In this document: in pieces, positions 57,026 to 64,000 of the stretch
Layout of the letters: the number at the start of each line of letters is the position of its first letter
How positions within the stretch are numbered: position 1 is the first letter of the stretch
Assembly (NCBI GenBank): GCA_030248295.1
Contig: JASANH010000606.1
Span: forward strand, 1,302,001-1,366,000
Length of the DNA stretch: 64,000 nucleotides
Reading direction: 5' to 3'
From: Mesodorylaimus sp. YZB2_4
Lineage: Eukaryota > Nematoda > Enoplea > Dorylaimida > Dorylaimidae
Translations under genes and position numbers: made by a program
Notes under the pieces: model-generated
Told to the model about the DNA's origin: nothing
Seen by the model: only the letters and a program-made list of their open reading frames with translations
Database searches by the model: none

Positions 57026-59353
57026 GATGTTGACGCACAGCACAGCCGCACAGCAAGAGTCAATGAAAGCAATGTACACTTCCCCATTCCGTCTCATCCC
57101 ATCCTATCTGTACACCCCTTCTGTACACTGCGGCAATGGAGAGCACAGAAAGAATTTACTGCACACAAACATGCAGCAAGTTGGCTCTAGAGTTGTGAAC
57201 AATGGTTTCTTTGTGTGAGCTGTGCCCACTGATAAGGTGAAGGCACGTGCCTTTGTGTGGTTCTTGTACTGTACCTGATTGAGTGCCCTCTCTATCTTGT
57301 ATCCGCCGTCAGATTTACGCGCTATGCAGCCTATTTATTTCTTACTTTTGGAATTCAGCAACACTTACAACGTCAGCCTGCTGTGGCCACCCCTGCTTTT
57401 AGCTTGTTTGATCTTGAGCCATTGCTCGCGCACTGATCTCGAAGAGGATAATCGCTTCGTTAATGTTATTAAAGTACGTACGTGTCTTGATCTCACGAAT
57501 AAACGCAACACTATGTCGCCAATTGAGCTGGACTTCCGGCTGGTGTCACTTGTCAAAGTAACCGGATAGCTTGACATGGGCAAAAACTCATGTCAAAGTA
57601 GCTGGCCGATTACATGGACAAGTATCCAGGAATAATTTTTGAAGTTGAAAAATATTTTAGACTTGATATTTCTTTCTAACAAACACCAACTTTGTCAGCG
57701 AAGACATAGAACGTACAATACATGGTCAATATTCAAATACGGAGGAACAAGTGCAAGAAAATTCGGAGCGAAATCTACCATTTATACAAGGACTGAAAAT
57801 GCTGGTTTCTGTTCACAATGAAAATAGCTTCGCCAGATGTACATTTCTCTGGTGTAAACGGAACCCAGGCGAAACATTCTCCTGGAGGAGCAAAGCACCA
57901 AATCTGCGTTTCCATGACGTCGGCGGCCGCTTGCATCCCCACGTCGGTTCCTTAGGAGCACTCCTAATCTATTTGGCTGAACCTGATCGGCATCGGCCAA
58001 CCTTCGGCCCAAATGGTATCGATTTCCTGCCTTATCGATCCGCTCGCAAATAATCGCGCGTATCTTCGCGTGGTGGTCCTCCATGTTTGATAGGACGTGG
58101 CTCACGCTCTTTAAGTTCTTTACGCTCACGAGTCATTACGAGTTTTTCTGACACTGTAATTCACTTCGATTTCGCGATACCCACATTTCGTGTTCTGGGC
58201 TTTCGGAAAATTTCGCGGATGCTAATTTTCGCGGTTTCTGGCTCACCGTCAGTCAGCAGTATTATGCATGAGATGAATCTCCAGCTGATACTCCGGACTG
58301 TGTGCGAATGTTCTATCTTTTTAAAGAACGCAGTATCAGCTTCCGTTGTGTACCTGCTTTCCTGCATGAAGGAACTTCAACCATTCGATGAGATAAGGAG
58401 CCGCCTTGGTGGTGTGGCGGAGAAAGGCGTCTGTCACTCACAGTTTGCTTGGCAGAGCTGGAGACCCAGTCGGCCTGGATGCAGCTCTGGTCGTCTGCGA
58501 CCTTGGTAAAGTTTTCTCCGCGCTATGCACGCCTGGTGGTGGGTGACTCGCCCTTCATCCATTCGGGTCTCCATAAAGGTGGAGAGGCCTAATGGGGCAG
58601 TATGCTCTCGAATCTTGGTTCCCTCATAGGCCACGGGCTGGGTATGGTCCCCCTAAAGGGTCCCTGGAACAACCAGGATGGGTTGAAAAAAATTTGATGC
58701 GGAAGGAGCTGTAACGGATATGCCGCATTGAAGGATGAGTTTACTCGCTGGTACTCTGAAGAAATTCCGGAGAAATTAAAAATTGCAAGGCTACTTACAA
58801 TTTTTTAATTTCTTCGGCTAGTAGTCCTACTCACAGCACACTAACCCCTGTTACCCTACTCACATGAAAGAAAAACTGCAGATCCTTCAAAGCGAATGGC
58901 AGTCATGGAAATTTCATGAAGGATTCTATGGTAGTAGTTATTCTATCACTAAAGTATTTACTATTCGAGGACTAAAATATTCGCATGCACTCATCAGACT
59001 CTGCCGCAGTACCTAACAATATCATAAAAACTCTCCCTAATCTAGCGTCTATCTTTGGCAAACCTGAGAAAATACACCATCTTTGTACACTGGGCACCGG
59101 GTTCAGGTGCGAGCATACTGCGATACAGTTGCGAACCAAAAGCAACATGTTTCCTCACTACGTAGACTACGCTGACAAGACTCAACATACTTTTGTACAG
59201 TACGTAAAAGGCAGTGCCTTCGAAGCGATATTTGTGCCTATCAGATAATTTTGCCTCCAGCGATCGTCGATGCTCGGCAAAGCTGTGATATGTATCCGGT
59301 AGCCATCACAGTGAGTGGCTTGCCCAGCTTTGACCCGTCGTGAGTCTTGGTGT
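57026..59353. other. gene-poor region with possible repeat remnants
   Basis: No supported gene over 2.3 kb. The stretch 58380-58680 is GC-richer, and its - strand translation (AYEGTKIREHTAPLGLSTFM) looks protein-like but has no start or splice context; a transposable-element fragment is possible. TACTGTAC lies at 57267-57274 and its complement at 59195-59202. Confidence 0.35.
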
Positions 59354-59423
59354 TCACTCTTTGAACGACAATCTCCTCTCTTTTTCCTTCTCTGGTTGCT
59401 CTAGTTGCGCAACTTGCTGTTGC

Positions 59424-59492
<69 letters not shown>

Positions 59493-61909
59493 TGTTGTTG
59501 TTGACTACGATTGGAGCTGGAGGACAAATTCGAAGACATCCGCTGTATGCGAGAGTGGTGATGCTGAGATTTGGGTAGCACCAAGGGCACGAACACACTG
59601 CCTGTTCTTTTTAAGCCCTGACGCCTGGGCGGTCGATCTACTCGATCGGCTGTTATGGCAACGATATGATCTTCACCCGCCTGTGTTCTGGTTGAAGCCT
59701 CAGCTTTGATACCGACGGTTCGAACTCGACTCGGTCCTGCACCCGTCCCACTTTCAACATTGACCGCAGCCGAGGAAGTGATGGCACCCGCATCGTCCTC
59801 GGTCGATGTGGAATCGAGGTCCTGTTTGTTGTACAGTCTCCATAGGCATTCGACCAGTTCGGCCGTGAACATGACTCCGGCATGCATGGTCAACATTCTA
59901 AGCACAAAACATCCATCGATTTTGATAAATTCTAACGCGAAATCATCCAATTCCCTTTTCCTCTCAACGCTGCTGAACGTGGAATCGGCCAGCTCCAAAT
60001 GCCTGGCCACGAAACGGACTCGTTCAGTTGGTATGAACGAGACTGTCAACCAGAAGATCAAATTGGTGAACGTGGCCAGCGTAAGAATGGTGTACCACAA
60101 CCAGAGCAATATGAAGATCTTCTCGGTAAATATGTTGATCACAAGCACGCACTGAACCGTGTATCGATTCACATTGGCTAGGGTCCTGATTTGCATATCG
60201 CACAGAGTTACCCGAGGGAAGTTGCCTGAACTTTCCCACGGCCGACCGCCAAGTAAATCACGTAATACACCTATGCCGTACAGGTTGTAGTCATCAGTTT
60301 GTAAGAAGAGATTCATGAGGAATAATTGGCCTACGACGTTGGCCAAGTAGAGTAATTTGATGATGGTGTACAACGTGCTCATGTAGGCTTCGTAGTAGCG
60401 AAGGTTTAGGCACTTGAGGAATCGATGCATAGTCATATGCTTGCTGGCCAACTTGAACTGATGTCGGAACACGCTCTCCAAATGCAAGGCCAATGCTTTC
60501 AAGTGTTTTCGCCTGGTGTCGGGTTCGATGTTGTGCGGGTCGCGAGCTATGGATATGATATCTTGCATTCTTACGCCTAGAAATAGAACGAGAGCTTAGT
60601 TGTGTGCCACGCACGAATGTGTGCTCATTCACTTATCGCTAGAGCCTTTTTACCCTCGCCACATCAGCAAGCTTAGCTGAACTTATCGGCGTGAGCTATT
60701 ATGATCACGTTTCCGCTATCTGTATATAGTGGATTCTATTGCACGGCATTATTCAAGTGTATCCTAACAAGGCTACTGTCGGTGCTGTCAGACTGCCGCA
60801 CTGTCACGACGACGCTAGTCAAAGAAAGTTCAATTAAACATTGTATTGAATTCGTGTCATTAGCATGGGTTTTCATTTCCTGTTCGCCTTCCCTACGCCA
60901 CGTCCCATTCTCACGGAAAAGACAAACGGTCGGCATGAAGCGAAGCCGCCACGAAGCAAGGGAGTTGGGATGAGAGTTGCGTCTAAAGGAGCCAGAATGG
61001 GAGCAAGGTAAGAGCACGTTGAAACATTACGCTGTATTGATTGCGCGTTGAAAGAGGCTCTGTCGGTGTCCTTATCATTAGCATCGCTATATCAAGCCGA
61101 CATTGCGCGGCTGACCAAAATGTGATCAAAGTTGTATGCGAATCTGTACATTGCATGAAAGAAACATGCCTGACCGTCCCCCTCACCAAGAGTCGGTTAC
61201 GCGGCATGTTTGTGTGCTTCGCGGCTGGCGGCTTGCGTGGAGCCAGAGTGGTAGCACTCACCTGACTTATCGTTGAACAATCTCCAAAATAAGCACGGCA
61301 AATAGAAGGACATGGCCTCTATGAGCAAGAAGAATGGCACCCATTGATAATAGGATATATACCGATATTCCCGCTCGGCTATGTCCATGGGTATCTCCTC
61401 GTCGAACGGCACCCAATAGGTGCTCTGCGCCCAGCAGTACATTTCTATAAAGCACAAAACAGAATGCTAATTGGTCACATTTTCCTAATGGTTCACGCTA
61501 GAAAGCAACTGTAGAGCTGTAGCATCCTATCGCAGCCTGAATTGCCTCTCACCACAAAACAGGCACTGAGCACGAGCGAATGGAAGAAGTGCTTCGAGTG
61601 ATTGCCAGCGTGCAGGGTGCGGAAAATAGGACAGACAAGGATCGTTGGAAGCGTGAGACAGGAAAGCTAGCAAGGAAGCAGGATGGGCAGAGTACAGGCC
61701 CTTCGAATACCTGCGTATTGCTCCCAGTTTGTTTTGAATTCTGCAGGCAGCCAGCATTCGAGGGGTCGACCAGCGAACATTTTGAAACTGACTAATAGTG
61801 AGAGCACGATCAGGAAAGTAGTGGTGTAGAGAAAATGCAATCGGTCGATGCTATCGTCCTCCAAAGTGGGACTGAGGAAGGAGACGGTCTTGAGGATCTC
61901 CTTCAACAT
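59354..61909 (-). CDS. innexin (gap-junction protein), form using first exon 1a
   Basis: Exons 61909-61711, 61444-61262 and 60576-59354 (TGA) join in phase to about 534 residues. Four membrane helices are present. Exon 1 carries helix 1 and the family GRPLECWLPAEF. Exon 2 has the first extracellular loop (CWAQSTYWVP) and the innexin signature YYQWVPFFLLIEA. Exon 3 has RVTLCDMQIR, VQCVLVINIFTEKIF and the last helices, then a cytoplasmic tail. The tail ends in a ~30-residue polyglutamine run (59414-59503) and EKERRLSFKE. Innexins form hemichannels and electrical synapses; the sequence style is nematode-like. Two further first exons upstream (62921-63125 and 63723-63921) end in the same phase and have no downstream exons of their own. 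Confidence 0.93.
59414..59503 (-). repeat. CAG/CAA repeat encoding ~30 Gln in innexin tail
   Basis: Thirty consecutive glutamine codons, with a pure CAG block flanked by CAA-rich blocks, in exon 3 of the innexin gene. Confidence 0.9.
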
Positions 61910-62920
61910 GACCCGCGCTCAGCTCCCGCTCTGTTCCTTGTGACCACTTTTCTAATGTCGATGACAAGCAACAATTTGGAAAGTAATTGAGCCGGATGAT
62001 CTCTGGTCAAGTGATAGCATGTCTAGCCAGCCGCCTCGCCCGTTTCCCCGAAGAACAGTGTTTGTCACCGATGCCTGCAATGCAAGGGCGCCGTGCTTTC
62101 TGGTCAAGAAAAATCCATGAGCTAATCAGCAGTTAAACGGTTTTAACGTGCGGAAATATGGCAGCTAGCATAATGCGCGTCACCAATGGCGGGTAGGGTC
62201 GGCGGCAACGGCCGGACGGGGCGCATGATGAGCGAAAGAAGTGAGCCCTGAACGGCGACGCTGCAGCGCCTAGTGATGGAGGCGAACGATAGAAAACGGA
62301 CGAACTCGGCGGGAAGTCTTGGTGCGTTAGAGGAAAAAGAGGTAGGAGACAGCTCGAAACGAAGAAGCGATAAAAACCGTTCCAAGATCAATATCGGGAC
62401 AAGGTGAAGAAAGGTTATTAATGAACACAAGCGTATAACGTTAGAGCTCGCCGACTGACGGAACTCTGACTAAAGGTGCGTGTCCAGCGGGGCTCTCTGC
62501 GCAATTGGATTGTCTTTTGTTGCCTGGCAGCACTTGTTGTGCCCGTCCAAAATGGCCCGACTCCGTGGCCCACCGTTGGGACTGACTGCCGGTCAGGAGC
62601 CCACAGCTGAGCGGGCGTATAATGTGCGGGCCTGCACGAGAATGGCTCGAGCTAATCCATAATTAACGACCCCACTTGATGGACGTCGGCGCGCTCATGC
62701 GGGCCCTTGATGATAGCTAAAGACAACTAAAGAGCGCCATGACACTCACCAACTGAGCTCATCCTGACTGCCCCGACTAAGGGCGCAAGAGCCTGTCCAC
62801 TGCGAGCTGTCATGTGTTAACAAACAGTGCAAACCAAATGAAACCAAATCTGCTTCAAACATGAAGCTTGTACCGCTAGTGCGAGGCTAAGCTGTAACAA
62901 ATAAAATGTCTATTACAGAC

Positions 62921-63125
62921 CCGTATAATCTCTCCAACTTGTTTCGAATTCGGCCGGTACAAAGCACTCCAGCGGTCGACTGATAAACACTTTGAAACTG
63001 ACGCAGATGGTCATGCAGATTAATACAGTGGGTGTGTAGAAAGAGTGGAGGCAATCGAGGTTGCTATCCACCGAATACGGTCTCCAATTGCCCAGCGCTA
63101 ACCGCATTAACAACTCTGGGAACAT
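62921..63125 (-). CDS. innexin alternative first exon 1b
   Basis: The ATG at 63125 opens 68 codons plus one base, ending at a GTCTGT donor (62920). The translation is an innexin N-terminus: MFPELLMRLALGNWRP, helix 1 near FYTPTVLICMTICVSFKVF, then SRPLECFVPAEFETSW. This is equivalent to GRPLECWLPAEFKTNW of exon 1a. It ends in phase 1, the phase needed to enter exon 2 at 61444. No innexin exon 2 or 3 was found between here and 61909. It is therefore read as an alternative first exon of the same gene, or otherwise a truncated duplicate. Confidence 0.8.
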
Positions 63126-63722
63126 AGCACCAACTTGACCTATCGTGCCCCCGATGACCGCCGTTTCAGTTTTTTTCTTATCAAATATTAGCTTCGACGT
63201 TTGACAGCTTTTGCCCGATCACACGGTTTCAATGTCCATTTTTAGGGAAAGATCATTTCTTAGAGCGAAACGGGCAACAGTCATCTTGACGGTGATCAAA
63301 ATCGGGTAATGAGAGAAACGAACAAGCAGGAAAGGCGCCACTTGTACGCTTGATTGAATATTAGCTTTTTGTGCTCCGGTTGGGGCCATTTTTGGAAAGG
63401 GGTTGGAAAGACAACTCGTGCAATATACAGTACGAAGGCACAGCCGAACAATCGAATGCAGAGTCCAAGTGTGTATCCCTTGCGACCAGCATGAAATGGC
63501 GTGGTAGATGGGAAGAGCATTGGATAGGAATAGGACAGGTGTTAAAAGCCAAGTCATGGTGTAAATATACGAATGCTCATTTACATAATTAATATTCACG
63601 CCCAGGGATAAGAGCGCTCGTCCACGCCATCACAATAATCACCCAGGCTCTTTATTCGCTTTAAAGGATGCTCGATTTTTGCGCAGTGTTAGGCAACAAG
63701 AAATACTTGGATAGCGTCTTAC
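63126..63722. other. intron or upstream DNA between alternative innexin exons
   Basis: No innexin exon 2- or 3-like sequence was found here, which supports sharing of the downstream exons. Confidence 0.4.
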
Positions 63723-63921
63723 CAGTGTGCAGTTCCCAAGATGTCTTAAACTCGGGTGGCACCCAGCATTCAACCGGTCGCCTTGAGAAAGTCTTGTTAT
63801 TGACCAGTAAGGCCAAGACGATGGGGAGAGTGGTAGTGTAATAAGCATTCAACCTATCCGCCCAATCATCGTCCGTGGGTGCCCGAAGAAAGGACAAGTT
63901 CTTCAGCACATCGCTCAACAT
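63723..63921 (-). CDS. innexin alternative first exon 1c
   Basis: The ATG at 63921 opens 199 nt, exactly the length of exon 1a, ending at a GTAAGA donor in phase 1. The translation is MLSDVLKNLSFLRAP, helix 1 near TLPIVLALLVNN, then SRRPVECWVPPEFKTSWELH. It is clearly homologous to exons 1a and 1b. It has no private downstream innexin exons in the window, so it most simply splices to exon 2 at 61444. The promoter would lie upstream, near the window edge. Confidence 0.82.
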
Positions 63922-64000
63922 TATCAGCCCCTTTCACTATTTCTTTCGTCTACAAAATCCACGAAGGATCAAAGTTTGCATTCGAATGAGACCGAGTGGA

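Overview
The window is animal nuclear DNA, most likely from a nematode or a close ecdysozoan relative outside the Caenorhabditis group (inference). The reasons are innexin genes with the YYQWV signature, a two-domain PMT-1-type phosphoethanolamine methyltransferase, a Lustrin-type cysteine-rich secreted protein, an i-type lysozyme, many short GT-AG introns (36-60 nt is common), and an animal non-LTR retrotransposon. A tardigrade or other ecdysozoan is not excluded. No prokaryotic operon, CRISPR array, rRNA or tRNA gene was recognised by eye.

Layout. 1-6911 (+) holds two tandem HIBCH (3-hydroxyisobutyryl-CoA hydrolase) genes. The first is cut by the window edge. Between them lies a large imperfect inverted repeat that encloses a LINE 3' fragment. 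7733-12096 (-) encodes a secreted Pro/Thr-rich mucin-like protein with a 63-nt tandem repeat. 14425-16139 (-) has a small secreted ORF and an i-type lysozyme. 16800-18363 (+) is mitochondrial ribosomal protein L11 and 19024-22116 (+) is PMT-1. 22821-24918 (+) carries a smoothelin-like N-terminal module and a calponin-homology module, followed by a small three-exon gene. 25720-26751 (-) is a single-pass membrane protein. 27270-31249 (-) is a complete 19-exon Argonaute with the slicer tetrad. 31628-33953 (-) is a decayed LINE. 34588-36031 (-) has two small membrane proteins. 37741-39407 (+) is a tartrate-resistant (purple) acid phosphatase. 40560-41330 (+) is a GC-rich gene relic. 42000-43345 (-) has a small membrane protein and a trypsin-like gene that lacks its catalytic Asp exon. 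43900-45450 is repeat-rich and contains a MITE. 45941-50009 (+) is a 15-exon OS-9/erlectin gene and 51340-53079 (+) is a SOBP-like zinc-finger gene. 53500-57025 has three unidentified genes. 59354-63921 (-) is an innexin locus with three candidate alternative first exons and a polyglutamine tail.

The genes are independent transcription units on both strands, so there is no single pathway. They cover valine catabolism, phosphatidylcholine synthesis, miRNA silencing, ER quality control and gap junctions. The most interesting points are the alternative innexin first exons sharing one set of downstream exons, the gene-conversion-like patch between the HIBCH copies, a 46-bp perfect palindrome in an Argonaute intron, and an apparent excess of the palindrome-like motif TACTGTAC.

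Exon boundaries were set by hand from reading frame, GT/AG sites and phase, with family alignments from memory. No database search was run.
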